Shown: positions 1 through 8,804 of the stretch, piece by piece
Numbering within the stretch: the first letter of the stretch is position 1
Layout: every line of letters starts with the position of its first letter
From: Streptomyces niger
Lineage (GTDB): Bacteria > Actinomycetota > Actinomycetes > Streptomycetales > Streptomycetaceae
Assembly: GCF_000718305.1 (NCBI RefSeq)
Contig: NZ_JOFQ01000012.1
Coordinates: forward strand, 124,001 to 188,000
Direction: 5' to 3'
DNA: 64,000 nucleotides
The notes under the pieces: generated by a model
The model's database searches: none
Seen by the model: only the letters and a program-made list of their open reading frames with translations
What the model was told of the DNA's origin: nothing
Made by a program: the position numbers and the translations under genes

Positions 1-18
1 ACCTCGGACAACACTTCC

Positions 19-1644
19 GTGTCCGCTTCATCGACTTCTTCTGCTTCCGCGGATTCCTCCCGTGGCCGCGCCGCGCGCAGACCGCTCGTCATCCTGCTGG
101 CCGGGGTACTGGCCATGGTCCTGGTCGTCGGCGGCGTGCTCCTCGTACGGCAGCACAGCGGCGTCGACTTTCAGCTGGCCGGCGCGTCCGCCGGCGGCGT
201 GGTGAACGCCGACGTCGGCAAGCACGGGGTGGAGGTGACGGCGCCGGACGGGGAGTCGCTGCACGGCGCGGAAGTCACCGTGGACGGCAAGCGGATGCCG
301 GTGCGGTCGACGGGCCGTCACCTGACGGTGGGTCTGAGCGGCCTGCGCGACGGCACGCACGAGCTGAAGGTGGCCTCCGAAGGATCCATGTTCGGCGGCT
401 CCGAACTCACCCGCCGGCTGACGGTCGACACCACACCGCCGAAACTCACGGTCGCCGACACCGAGGGCCGCAGCCTGCGCGGCCCGGTCACGGTCAAGGG
501 CCGAGCGCAGGACGCCACCGAGGTGACCGTCGCGGGCCGGAAGGCGCACGTGGCGAAGGACGGCACGTTCACCGTGACCCTTCCGCGGCCGCCGGCCGAG
601 GCCACGGCCGTGGCCACCGACGAGGCCGGGAACACCGCGCGGGCGGACGCGGTGATCACCGTCCGCCGGCCCGAGCTGCGCGCGGTGCACGTCAGCGGCC
701 AGGCCTGGGCCTCCGACCAGCTGCGCAAGCCGGTGCTGAAGCTGCTGAAGGAGCACAAACTGAACGCGGTCCAGCTCGACATCAAGGACGAGCTGGGCGA
801 GATCGGCTACGACTCCAAGGTGCCGCTGGCCAAGAAGATCGGCGCCGCCAAGGGCTACTACGACGCCAAGAAGGCCATCAAGGAGATCCACGCGGCGGGC
901 GGCTCGGTCGTCGGCCGCATCGTCGCCTTCCGCGACCCGATCCTGGCCTCCGCCTCCTGGAAGGACGGCCACCGCGACCGCGTCGTCCAAACCCCCGACG
1001 GCGGCCCGTACGGCGGCGGCTCCAAATACGGCTCGCTGTCCTTCACCAACTTCGCCGACAAGGAGGTCCGCCAGTACCACCTCGACCTCGCCACCGAGGC
1101 CGCGAAGCTCGGCTTCGACGACATCCTCTACGACTACATCCGCCGCCCGGACGGCAAGATCAGCACGATGTCCTTCCCCGGCCTCGGCAAGACCTCGCCG
1201 GAGGACTCGATAGCGCACCTGGTCGCGCAGACCCGCACGGTCGCCCGCGAACACGGCGCCTTCCTCGGCGTCTCGGTCTTCGGCGTCGCGGTCACCCGCC
1301 CGAAGGAGATCGCCCAGGACATCGGCAAGCTCGCCGAGCAGACCGACTACATCGCGCCGATGGTCTACCCCTCGCACTGGGCCGCCGGTGAGTACGGCGT
1401 CTCCGACCCCAACTCCCACCCCTACCCCATCACCAAGAAGTCCCTCGCCGACTTCGTGAAGAAGACCCGCCACACCGACGCGCAGATCGTCCCCTGGCTC
1501 CAGGACTTCTCCCTCGGCGTCTCCTACGGCGACGCCGAAGTGGCCGCCCAGATCCGCGCCGCGGCGGACGACGGCATCCACTCCTTCCTCCTCTGGAACC
1601 CGGCGGTCCGCTACCACGGCGGAGCACTGAAACCGATGGAGTGA
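19..1644 (+). CDS. Putative glycoside hydrolase (DUF4015-like), membrane-anchored; 5' end possibly outside window
   Basis: 541 codons from a GTG at 19. The frame is open to the window edge, so the true start may lie upstream. The N-terminus is Ser/Ala/Arg-rich, followed by one hydrophobic segment (about residues 23-43), which fits an uncleaved signal anchor with an extracellular body. Residues about 60-215 look like one or two Ig-like beta-sandwich modules (repeated 'V-x-G' and 'DTTPPK' linkers). From about 220 to the end runs a TIM-barrel-like domain of the DUF4015 putative glycosidase type, with 'LDIKDELG', 'GGSVVGRIVAF' and 'DDILYDYIRRPDG' segments; its acidic residues are the likely catalytic ones. 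The substrate cannot be told from sequence; a cell-wall or exopolysaccharide target is an inference. A strong hairpin follows the stop codon. Confidence 0.8.
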   Translation: MSASSTSSASADSSRGRAARRPLVILLAGVLAMVLVVGGVLLVRQHSGVDFQLAGASAGGVVNADVGKHGVEVTAPDGESLHGAEVTVDGKRMPVRSTGRHLTVGLSGLRDGTHELKVASEGSMFGGSELTRRLTVDTTPPKLTVADTEGRSLRGPVTVKGRAQDATEVTVAGRKAHVAKDGTFTVTLPRPPAEATAVATDEAGNTARADAVITVRRPELRAVHVSGQAWASDQLRKPVLKLLKEHKLNAVQLDIKDELGEIGYDSKVPLAKKIGAAKGYYDAKKAIKEIHAAGGSVVGRIVAFRDPILASASWKDGHRDRVVQTPDGGPYGGGSKYGSLSFTNFADKEVRQYHLDLATEAAKLGFDDILYDYIRRPDGKISTMSFPGLGKTSPEDSIAHLVAQTRTVAREHGAFLGVSVFGVAVTRPKEIAQDIGKLAEQTDYIAPMVYPSHWAAGEYGVSDPNSHPYPITKKSLADFVKKTRHTDAQIVPWLQDFSLGVSYGDAEVAAQIRAAADDGIHSFLLWNPAVRYHGGALKPME

Positions 1645-1683
1645 CCGCGAGGCACTGGAACCGGAGCACCGACCCGCGGGACC

Positions 1684-1721
1684 GGCCCGGGCTCCCCGCG
1701 CACCACGCGGGGGCCCGGGCC
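1684..1721 (+). terminator. GC-rich hairpin terminator after the glycoside hydrolase gene
   Basis: Left arm 1684-1700 and right arm 1706-1721 pair over about 16 bp with one bulge around a five-base loop. No T-tract follows, as is usual for Streptomyces terminators. It separates the hydrolase gene from the riboswitch leader. Confidence 0.7.
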
Positions 1722-1769
1722 GCTGCACATCCCGGCCCCGGCCCCCGACCTGCCCGTCTTGTCCGCTGT

Positions 1770-1905
1770 TAGGCTGCCGGTGTGTCCCGTGGGGGAAGTC
1801 CGGTGAGAGTCCGGCGCTGACCCGCAACGGTGTGCGCGAGGGCGCGGCACGGTCCCGTGACGGGGGTCGTGCGGGGTGTTCGCGTGAGTCCGATGACCCG
1901 CGGGG
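1770..1905 (+). promoter_or_regulatory. Cobalamin (AdoCbl) riboswitch
   Basis: The core matches the B12-box family: 'GGAAGTCCGGTGAGAGTCC' at 1794-1812, then 'GCTGACCCGCAACGG' at 1816-1830, and the 3' closing element 'GTGAGTCCGATGACC' at about 1884-1898. Downstream, GGGGCC (1955-1960) and GGCCCC (1980-1985) can pair near the start codon region and may form the expression platform. It sits directly in front of a BtuC-type permease gene, so cobalamin should repress the importer. The exact edges are estimates. Confidence 0.92.
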
Positions 1906-2026
1906 TGGCACATTCCCGACTGCTCGCCGCGGACTGCGAGAGGGATGACGCGACGGGGCCCGGTCGGCACCTGGAGCGCGGCCCCCTGTGCGTACGGACG
2001 CGGCCCGAGGTGAAGGACGCCCGCCC

Positions 2027-3118
2027 GTGCCCGCCATATCCACCGCCCCGGCACCCGCCGCGGCCGGACCGCCCGCGCTTCGCCGCCTCCCGGTGCCCGC
2101 CTCCGCCGCCGTGTGCGCCGTTCTGCTGCTGGGCTCCCTCGTGTGCGGCGTCGGCCTCGGCTCGGCCGGGGTGTCGTGGGGCGAGACGCTGCACTTCCTG
2201 ACCGCCGGGCTGACGGGCGGGACGATACGGAGCGACGAGGTCGCCGCCTACACGATCGTCTGGGAGATCCGGCTGCCCCGCGCCGTCCTCGCCGCGGTGG
2301 TCGGCGCGGGGCTCGCCTCGGTCGGCGTGGCCGTGCAGGCCATGGTGCGCAACGCGCTCGCCGACCCCTTCGTGCTCGGCGTCTCCTCCGGCGCCGCGGT
2401 CGGCGCCAACGCCGTCCTGCTGCTCGGCGCGTTCGCCGCGCTGGGCGTATGGGCGCTGTCCGTCTCCGCGTTCGTCTCGGCCCTGGCCGCGATGGTGCTC
2501 GTCTACCTGGCGGCCCGCACCGCGTACGGGCTGACGCCGCTGCGACTGGTGCTGTCCGGCACCGCCCTGTCGTACGGCTTCTCCGCGCTCACCACGCTGA
2601 TGGTCTTCCGCGCCGAGCGCGGCGAGGCGGCCAGGTCCGCGATGATGTGGCTGCTCGGCAGCCTGGGCGGCGCGACCTGGGGATCGGTGCCGCTCGCCGC
2701 GGTCACCGTGCTCGCCGGGACGGTGTACCTCGGTACTCGGGCCGGGCAGCTCAACGCGCTCGCGATGGGCGACGAGACCGCCGCCGCCCTCGGCGTGCGC
2801 GCGGGCCGGCTGCGCACCGAACTGTTCGTGGTCACCGCCGCCGTCACCGCCGCGGTCGTCGCGGTCTCCGGCGCGATCGGGTTCGTCGGCCTGATGGTGC
2901 CGCACGTCGTACGGATGCTGGTCGGCGCCGACCACCGGCGGGTGCTGGTCCTCGCGCCACTCGCCGGGGCCGTGCTGCTGGTCTGGGCGGACATCGTCTC
3001 CCGGCTGCTGCTGGCGCCCGCCGAGATCCCGGTCGGCGTGGTCACCGCCGTGCTCGGCGTGCCATGCTTCCTGCTGCTCATGCGGCGCGGCGGCTACGCG
3101 TTCGGGGGTGGCCGCTGA
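2027..3118 (+). CDS. BtuC/FecCD-family ABC permease, riboswitch-controlled (probable cobalamin importer)
   Basis: A multi-pass permease of about 363 residues in the FecCD/BtuC family: hydrophobic throughout, with the 'RLPRAVLAAVVGAGLASVG' type motif after the first helices and 'GFVGLMVPHVVRMLVGADHR' near residue 280, the loop that contacts the ATPase. The frame is open from a GTG at 1988, but GTG 2027 is preferred because GAAGGA lies nine bases before it. The stop TGA shares one base with the next gene's ATG (TGATG), so the two are translationally coupled. The family also carries siderophores; cobalamin is inferred from the riboswitch upstream. Confidence 0.9.
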   Translation: MPAISTAPAPAAAGPPALRRLPVPASAAVCAVLLLGSLVCGVGLGSAGVSWGETLHFLTAGLTGGTIRSDEVAAYTIVWEIRLPRAVLAAVVGAGLASVGVAVQAMVRNALADPFVLGVSSGAAVGANAVLLLGAFAALGVWALSVSAFVSALAAMVLVYLAARTAYGLTPLRLVLSGTALSYGFSALTTLMVFRAERGEAARSAMMWLLGSLGGATWGSVPLAAVTVLAGTVYLGTRAGQLNALAMGDETAAALGVRAGRLRTELFVVTAAVTAAVVAVSGAIGFVGLMVPHVVRMLVGADHRRVLVLAPLAGAVLLVWADIVSRLLLAPAEIPVGVVTAVLGVPCFLLLMRRGGYAFGGGR

Positions 3119-3927
3119 TGCGCGTCGACGTCGAAGGGGTGACGGTCGAGCTCGCGGGCAGCCGGATCGTCGAGGACATCACGGTGCGCGCCGACGCCGG
3201 GCAGGTCGTGGGCGTGGTCGGGCCCAACGGCAGCGGCAAGTCCACGCTGCTGCGCTGCGTCTACCGGGCCCTGCGCCCCACCGCGGGCACGGTCCGGCTG
3301 GACGGCGACGACCTGCACGCGATGGACGCACGGGCTGCCGCGCGCCGGCTGGCCGCGCTGCCCCAGGAGTCCGCCGCCGAATTCGACTTCACCGCGGCCG
3401 AGGTGGTGGCGATGGGCCGACTGCCGCACCACCGCGGCGGCCCGTTCGCCGGCCGCCCGTCCGGGGACGCCGCGCTGTGCGCCGACGCGCTGGACCGGGT
3501 CGGCGCCGGGCACCTCGCGGGGCGCGGCTTCCGCTCGCTCTCCGGCGGCGAGAAGCAGCGCGTACTGATCGCCCGGGCCCTCGCCCAGCAGCCGCGGGTC
3601 CTCGTCCTCGACGAGCCCACCAACCACCTGGACATCTCCCACCAGCTGGACGTGCTGTCCCTGGTACGCGACAGCGGCCTGACGGTGCTCGCCGCGCTGC
3701 ACGACCTGAACCTCGCCGCGAGCCACTGCGACCTGCTGTACGTGCTCGACGGCGGCCGCGTCGCCGCCGCCGGCCCGCCGCACGACGTCCTGCGACCACG
3801 GCTGCTGGCCGAGGTGTTCGGCGTCCGGGCGCACCGCGTCACGCACCCGGTCACCGGCGCCGTCCAACTGCTCTTCGACCGCATCGACCCCACCGAACTC
3901 CCCGACCAGGAGCCCGCATGTCCGTGA
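3118..3927 (+). CDS. ABC transporter ATP-binding protein (BtuD/FepC type)
   Basis: 269 residues, a single ABC ATPase. Walker A is 'GPNGSGKST' (about residues 35-43), the Q-loop is 'LPQES', the signature is 'LSGGEKQR', Walker B is 'VLVLDEPTNHLD' and the switch His is in 'ALHDLNLAA'. These are the marks of the metal-chelate/cobalamin importer subfamily. It starts on the ATG overlapping the permease stop by one base, and its own end overlaps the substrate-binding protein gene by ten bases. It powers the same importer as its neighbours. Confidence 0.92.
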   Translation: MRVDVEGVTVELAGSRIVEDITVRADAGQVVGVVGPNGSGKSTLLRCVYRALRPTAGTVRLDGDDLHAMDARAAARRLAALPQESAAEFDFTAAEVVAMGRLPHHRGGPFAGRPSGDAALCADALDRVGAGHLAGRGFRSLSGGEKQRVLIARALAQQPRVLVLDEPTNHLDISHQLDVLSLVRDSGLTVLAALHDLNLAASHCDLLYVLDGGRVAAAGPPHDVLRPRLLAEVFGVRAHRVTHPVTGAVQLLFDRIDPTELPDQEPACP

Positions 3928-4928
3928 CCCGTATCCGCCCGGCGGCGGCCCTCGCCGGCACCCTCTGCCTCGTCCTCGCGCTCACCGGCTGCGGGGCGCG
4001 CGTCGCCGCCCCGTCCGGGGACGGCAAGGCCACCGGACAGCACCCCGTCACCATCGAGAACTGCGGGAAGAAGGTCACCTACGACAAGGTGCCCGAGCGG
4101 GTGGTCACCAACGACGTCGGCATCACCGAGATCATGTTCGCGCTGGGTCTTGAGGACCGGATGGCCGGCTACGTCATGCCGGACGACAAGGGCGACCTGG
4201 ACCACGTGCCCTGGAAGGGCGCGTACAAGAAGACGAAGTGGCTGTCCAAGGGGGCCATCACCAAGGAGATGGCCGTCGACGCCCACGCCGACCTGGTGTT
4301 CGCGGGCTGGGGCTACGGCTTCGGCGAGAACGGGGCCACCCCGGCGTCCCTGAAGAAGTTCGGCATCGACTCCTACGTCCTCACCGAGTCCTGCCGCAAC
4401 GGCCACGGCTCGGCGCGCGGCGTCATGCCGCCGCTGGACGCCCTCTACACGGACCTCGACCGGCTCGGAAAGCTGTTCGGCGTGCAGGACCGGGCCCGGG
4501 AGCTGATCGCGGACTTCAAGAGCCGGGTCGCGGACGTACGGAAGAAGGCGCCGAAGGGGGCCGCCCGGCCGAGCGTGTTCCTGTACGACAGCGGCCAGGA
4601 CAAGCCGTTCACGGCGGGGCGGTACGCGGCGCCCGACGACATCATCGCCAAGGCGGGCGGCCGCAGCATCACCCACGACCTCGCGGACTCCTGGACGACC
4701 GTGGGCTGGGAGACCGTCGTCGAGCGGGACCCGGACGTCATCGTCATCAACGACTACGGAGACACCTCGGCCGCCCGCAAGAAGGACTTCCTGCTGCACT
4801 ACAAGCCGCTGGCGAACGTCTCCGCGATCAAGCACAGGCGCATCATCACGCTGGACTACGCGGACCTGGTGGAAAGCCCCCGCAACCCGTCAGCGATCGA
4901 GCGCCTGGGCGCGTACCTGCGCCCATAA
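3918..4928 (+). CDS. Substrate-binding lipoprotein of the riboswitch-controlled ABC importer
   Basis: 336 residues. The N-terminal lipoprotein signal ends in the lipobox LTGC (residues 22-25), so it is tethered outside the membrane. The rest is a class III periplasmic-binding fold ('PERVVTNDVGITEIMFALGLEDRMAGY' region, 'VVERDPDVIVINDYG', 'ALDYADL'-like end) typical of BtuF/FecB proteins. The ATG at 3918 lies inside the end of the ATPase gene. Gene order permease-ATPase-binding protein is unusual compared with E. coli but common in actinobacteria. Database labels for this family often say iron-siderophore; the riboswitch argues for a corrinoid. Confidence 0.88.
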   Translation: MSVTRIRPAAALAGTLCLVLALTGCGARVAAPSGDGKATGQHPVTIENCGKKVTYDKVPERVVTNDVGITEIMFALGLEDRMAGYVMPDDKGDLDHVPWKGAYKKTKWLSKGAITKEMAVDAHADLVFAGWGYGFGENGATPASLKKFGIDSYVLTESCRNGHGSARGVMPPLDALYTDLDRLGKLFGVQDRARELIADFKSRVADVRKKAPKGAARPSVFLYDSGQDKPFTAGRYAAPDDIIAKAGGRSITHDLADSWTTVGWETVVERDPDVIVINDYGDTSAARKKDFLLHYKPLANVSAIKHRRIITLDYADLVESPRNPSAIERLGAYLRP

Positions 4929-5031
4929 GGGGCGCGGGCCGTGCCGATACGCGGCTCCGCCGCAGGGGCGCGAGCGACCACGATGGTGGCGGGCCCGGGC
5001 AGTCCCCTGCACCCCTACGGCGCTGCGTCGG

Positions 5032-6474
5032 CTACCCGTCCGCCTCGGCGGACACCGGCTTGGGGATCAGGAAGGACGTCATGAACGCGAGAGCGATGAC
5101 GACCACACCCGCGATCATCGCGGCCGTGTAGTCCGAGGTCGACCCAGGGTTCGCCGGAACGGCGGCCGTCTTCACCGCGTACAGGACCGCGAAGCTCAGC
5201 CCCGCACCCAGGTTGAACGCGCCCGCGTTCAGGCCGGGCAGGAAGCCCGGGTTCTCGCGCGGGGACAGGACGATGCCGAGCCCGTTGAGCACGATGTTGG
5301 CCACGCCCGCGTACGTGATGCCGACCAGGAGGGACAGCACCAGGAGCAGCACCCGCGAGAGGCTGCCGCTCGTGACGATGAGCAGCACGATCGCCACCAC
5401 CGTGCCGACGAGCCCGAACCGCAGGATGCGGCCGTACCCGAAGGTCGCGGAGAGGCGGCCCGCCACCGGGCCCATCGCGAGGCCGGCGAGCGCGTACGGG
5501 GTGAGGGTCCACCACGCCGACGCCTCGGCCGACATGCCCAGGCCCGCGTGGGCGTCCTGCGCGAAGGCCGGGATCAGCCCGTTCATGACGGCGAAGACGC
5601 CGGTCATGGTGAGGACCGTGGTCAGCAGCAGGGCCCAGGTCGAGCGCTGCTTGAGGTGGTGGGTGGCGACCAGCGGGTGCCCGCTGCGGCCCTCCGTACG
5701 CCAGAACAGCGCGAAGGCGAGCGCGGCGACCACGGCGAGCACGGCGATCAGCGGCCAGTTCGCGGCGGCCAGCTTGCCGGCCTCGTTGAACGCGGTCAGC
5801 AGCGCGCCGACCGAGACGACGAGGAGGACGACGCCGGGCCAGTCCATCCGGCTCTTCACGGGCGCGGTGGACTCGCGGGTGAGGGTGGCCACCAGGACCG
5901 CGGCGACCGCCGCGACGACGGCCATGGCCCAGAAGACCGAGCCGAAGCCGTAGTGGTCGGCGAGGTAGCCGCCGGCGAGCGAGTCCACGCCGGCGATGCC
6001 GCCGTTGACCGCGGTGATCACGCCGAGCAGGGTGCCGTACTTCTTCGGCTCGGTGACCTCCACCCGCAGCATGATCAGGCAGAGCGGTACGGTCGGGCCG
6101 CTCACGCCCTGGATGACCCGGCCCACGAACAGCATCGGCACGCTCGTCGCGAACGCCGCGATGACGCAGCCGAGCACCATCAGGGCCATCATCCCGGCCA
6201 GTACCTTGCGGCGGCCGATGACGTCGCCCAGCCGCGGCAGGAACAGCGAGAAGAGCGCCGCCGAGGTGAAGAACGCGGTCTGGGTGAGACCGATCTCCGC
6301 CGAGGTGGCGTGCAGGCTGTCCTCGATGCTCTTCAGCGCGGGGCTCAGCATGGACGCGTTGAGCTGGAAGGCGAAGCACGCCGCCAGCAGCGCCGTGACC
6401 AGGACGCCGACCCGGACGCCGGGCCGCTCCGTCAGGCCGCCGGGGGGCGGTCCGGCCGTGGTGGACGCGTTCAT
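5032..6474 (-). CDS. MFS transporter paired with a nucleoside hydrolase (probable nucleoside uptake)
   Basis: 480 residues with many hydrophobic segments (probably 14 TM, DHA2-like length). The loop 2-3 motif is 'PRLGDVIGRRKVL'. Its ATG overlaps the TGA of the upstream nucleoside hydrolase by ATGA, so the two are co-translated. The arrangement nucleoside hydrolase + MFS + LacI regulator resembles the uridine-use locus (uriR/uriT/uriH) described in Corynebacterium glutamicum. Nucleoside import is therefore the likely role; drug efflux is the alternative because of the DHA2-like length. It is convergent with the ABC importer operon. Confidence 0.82.
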   Translation of the reverse strand: MNASTTAGPPPGGLTERPGVRVGVLVTALLAACFAFQLNASMLSPALKSIEDSLHATSAEIGLTQTAFFTSAALFSLFLPRLGDVIGRRKVLAGMMALMVLGCVIAAFATSVPMLFVGRVIQGVSGPTVPLCLIMLRVEVTEPKKYGTLLGVITAVNGGIAGVDSLAGGYLADHYGFGSVFWAMAVVAAVAAVLVATLTRESTAPVKSRMDWPGVVLLVVSVGALLTAFNEAGKLAAANWPLIAVLAVVAALAFALFWRTEGRSGHPLVATHHLKQRSTWALLLTTVLTMTGVFAVMNGLIPAFAQDAHAGLGMSAEASAWWTLTPYALAGLAMGPVAGRLSATFGYGRILRFGLVGTVVAIVLLIVTSGSLSRVLLLVLSLLVGITYAGVANIVLNGLGIVLSPRENPGFLPGLNAGAFNLGAGLSFAVLYAVKTAAVPANPGSTSDYTAAMIAGVVVIALAFMTSFLIPKPVSAEADG

Positions 6475-7457
6475 GCGAGGACGTCCCCGGGCTTCTGCGG
6501 GTTCTCGCCGAGCAGCTCCGGATCGCCGATCCGCTCCAGCGCGTCCACGACGAGGTCCCAGAAGCGGCCGTGGTCCAGCTTGACCGCGACCTGCGTCTTG
6601 CAGTCGGCGGGCGCCGGGGCGCGGAAGTCCGTGACGGTCATGCCCTTGGTGAGGGTGCCGGTCAGCTCGATGTCCACGGGGGCGCGGCGCACGGTCATCA
6701 CGTCCGGGTCGATCACGTACGCGACCGCGCACGGGTCGTGCACCGGCGGCGACTCGAAGCCCTGGTGGTCCCGGTAGGCGGTGCCGAAGAACTCCAGCAG
6801 CTCCTCGACGAACTTGCCGGGCTTGGTGCCCAGCGCGGCGATCCGCTCGGCGACCTCGGGGGTGGCGAGCGCCTGGTGGGTGAGGTCCAGGCCGACCATG
6901 GTGACCGGCCAGCCCGCGTTGAAGACGATGTGCGCGGCCTCGGGGTCGATGATGATGTTGAACTCGGCGACCGCGCTCCAGTTGCCCTCGTGGTAGCCGC
7001 CGCCCATCAGGACGACCTCGCGGACCCGCTCGACGATGCGCGGCTCCTTGCGGGCCGCCAGCGCGATGTTGGTCAGGCCCGCGGTCGGCACGATGGTGAT
7101 CTCGCCCGGCTCGTGGGACATCACGGTGTCGATGATCAGGTCGACGGCGTGCCGCTCGTCCAGGACGCACGTCGGGTCCGGCAGCACGGGCCCGTCCAGG
7201 CCGGTCTCCCCGTGGATGTCGGGTGCGGTCTCGATGGTCCGTACGAGGGGACGCGGGCAGCCGGCCGCGAACGGCACGTCGGTGATGCCCGCGATGCGCG
7301 CCACGGACAGCGCGTTGCGGGTGACCTTCTCCAGCGTCTGGTTGCCGACGACGGTGGTCACGGCGACCAGCTCGATGTCGGGGTTGCCGTGGGCCAGCAG
7401 CATGGCGATCGCGTCGTCGTGCCCCGGGTCGCAGTCGAGGATGATCTTTCTGGCCAA
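6471..7457 (-). CDS. Nucleoside hydrolase (RihA/RihB/UriH type)
   Basis: 328 residues from a TTG at 7457, chosen because AAAGGGG lies eight bases upstream and homologous proteins start right before the first strand. The N-terminal 'DCDPGHDDA' is the calcium/ribose-binding signature of inosine-uridine nucleoside N-ribohydrolases, which split nucleosides into base and ribose in the cytoplasm. 'VPTAGLTNIA', 'VLMGG' and a C-terminal acidic residue in 'DPCAVAYVIDPD' match the rest of the active site. A longer open frame upstream (to 7565) has no better start. It heads an operon with the MFS gene and is divergent from the LacI gene. Confidence 0.9.
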   Translation of the reverse strand: MARKIILDCDPGHDDAIAMLLAHGNPDIELVAVTTVVGNQTLEKVTRNALSVARIAGITDVPFAAGCPRPLVRTIETAPDIHGETGLDGPVLPDPTCVLDERHAVDLIIDTVMSHEPGEITIVPTAGLTNIALAARKEPRIVERVREVVLMGGGYHEGNWSAVAEFNIIIDPEAAHIVFNAGWPVTMVGLDLTHQALATPEVAERIAALGTKPGKFVEELLEFFGTAYRDHQGFESPPVHDPCAVAYVIDPDVMTVRRAPVDIELTGTLTKGMTVTDFRAPAPADCKTQVAVKLDHGRFWDLVVDALERIGDPELLGENPQKPGDVLA

Positions 7458-7514
7458 CGGATGAGCCCCTTTGCCCTGTTGAACGGTGGTGCGGTGACCC
7501 CGGAGGATGCGATG

Positions 7515-7618
7515 GGAAATCGTTCTCCGATGTGTCGCGAAGAGTTCACCCGCATACCGGGGCACTTGTCAATGATTCATCCCACAGATCACGGCGGCAT
7601 CCCGGTGATAACGTTTGC
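7515..7618. promoter_or_regulatory. Divergent promoter region with two candidate LacI-type operators
   Basis: The 224-bp gap between the nucleoside hydrolase and LacI genes holds two imperfect dyads centred on CG: around AACGTT at 7610-7615 ('GATAACGTTTGC') and around 'GAAATCGTTCTC' at about 7516-7527. Centre-CG dyads are what LacI-family proteins usually bind. Assignment is by position and shape only. Confidence 0.35.
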
Positions 7619-7681
7619 CCGCCGTTTCCGCAGCGTACGCCGGTGCGGGCGGCTCAGCCGAGCCGAGCGAAGGGCACGCCC

Positions 7682-8686
7682 GTGGCCGAAGTCACCCTCA
7701 AGGACGTCGCCCGCGCCTCGGGCTGCTCCGTCGCCACCGTCTCCCGCGTGCTCGCCGGCACCCGCCCCGTCGGGGCCGAGACCGCCCGCACCGTACGGGA
7801 GGCCGCCGAGCGTCTGGGCTACCGCCCCAACCATGTCGCCCGCGCGCTGCGCCGCCGCGCCACCGGCACCGTCGGCCTGGTCCTCCCGCAGATCACCAAC
7901 CCCTTCTTCCCCGCCCTCGTGCAGGAGCTGGAGCACGCGCTGCACGCCGCCGGGCGGGCCGTGCTCCTCGCCGACTGCGACGACGACCCGGCGACCGAGG
8001 CGGCCCGGATCGCGGAGTTCCTGGACCGTCAGGTGGACGCGCTGCTGCTGATACCGGTCGACGAGCGGCGCAGCCGGGAGGCGGTGGCGGACGCGGCCCG
8101 GCGGGTGCCGGTGGTCCTGCTGGACCGCGGCTGCGGCCCGGGCGTCGCCGACTCGGTCGCGGTGGACAACGCGGCCGGCATGCAGCTGGTGCTGGACCAC
8201 CTGGCGGCCGCCGGCCGGCGCCGCCCGTGGTTCGTGGGCGCCGCCGGTACGACCACCACGGCGGCCGAGCGGCGTGCCGCGTACGAGGCGGGCGCCGCGG
8301 CGCTGGACCCGGAGGCGCCCGGCCGGGTCGAACTGGGCGACTTCTCCGTGGCCTGGGGGCGCGCGGCCGTCGACCGCATCTGGCCGTCCCGCCCGGACGC
8401 CGTCGTCTGCGCCAACGACCTGATCGCCGTCGGCGCCCTCCAGCGGCTCCGCCAGCTGGGCGCCGACGTGCCCGGCGAGGTCGCGGTCACCGGCTTCGAC
8501 GACGTGCCGTTGGCGGGCCTGGCCGACCCGGCGCTCACCACGGTCCGGCAGCCGGTCACCGAACTCGCGGCGGAGGCAGCCCGGTTGCTCGCGGAACGCT
8601 CGGCGGACGGGGGCCCGTCCGATGGCGCGGGGCCGAGCCGCGCCATCCGCCTCGCCCCCCAACTGCTCGTCCGCGCCTCCGGCTGA
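7682..8686 (+). CDS. LacI-family transcriptional regulator
   Basis: 334 residues. The N-terminal LacI helix-turn-helix is clear: 'VTLKDVARASGCSVATVSRV' (about 4-23), with the hinge helix 'RPNHVARALRR' and then 'GTVGLVLPQITNPFF', the start of the sugar-binding-like effector domain. The C-terminal part has 'VAVTGFDDVPLAGLADPALT', the family's usual end of the core. The GTG at 7682 is selected because the HTH begins right after it and GAAGGG lies eight bases before. It is divergent from the nucleoside hydrolase operon and is its probable ribose- or nucleoside-responsive repressor. Confidence 0.9.
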   Translation: MAEVTLKDVARASGCSVATVSRVLAGTRPVGAETARTVREAAERLGYRPNHVARALRRRATGTVGLVLPQITNPFFPALVQELEHALHAAGRAVLLADCDDDPATEAARIAEFLDRQVDALLLIPVDERRSREAVADAARRVPVVLLDRGCGPGVADSVAVDNAAGMQLVLDHLAAAGRRRPWFVGAAGTTTTAAERRAAYEAGAAALDPEAPGRVELGDFSVAWGRAAVDRIWPSRPDAVVCANDLIAVGALQRLRQLGADVPGEVAVTGFDDVPLAGLADPALTTVRQPVTELAAEAARLLAERSADGGPSDGAGPSRAIRLAPQLLVRASG

Positions 8687-8714
8687 GCCGGGGGCCGCAC
8701 CCCCACACGGCAGG

Positions 8715-8746
8715 GACACCCCCGAACAGCAGAGACACCCCCGAAC
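8715..8746. repeat. Short direct repeat, two 13-bp copies
   Basis: GACACCCCCGAAC occurs at 8715-8727 and again at 8734-8746, a 19-bp period, in the gap behind the LacI gene. It could be a slippage product or a regulator site for the next gene. Confidence 0.5.
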
Positions 8747-8804
8747 GGCCGCATGCGCGGTGTGCACAAGCGCATTTTCGGAGATATGACCGGATAATGT
8801 GCTC

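Noticed and set aside
28..2043. Long open frame on the minus strand opposite the glycoside hydrolase gene (671 codons)
   Set aside because: It mirrors the plus-strand gene codon by codon, has Arg/Gly/Ala-only composition and crosses the riboswitch; a high-GC shadow.
8787..8798. ATG at about 8786 as the start of the small protein before the peptide locus
   Set aside because: This frame meets a stop after three codons; the ATG at 8805 fits the protein and the -10 spacing.
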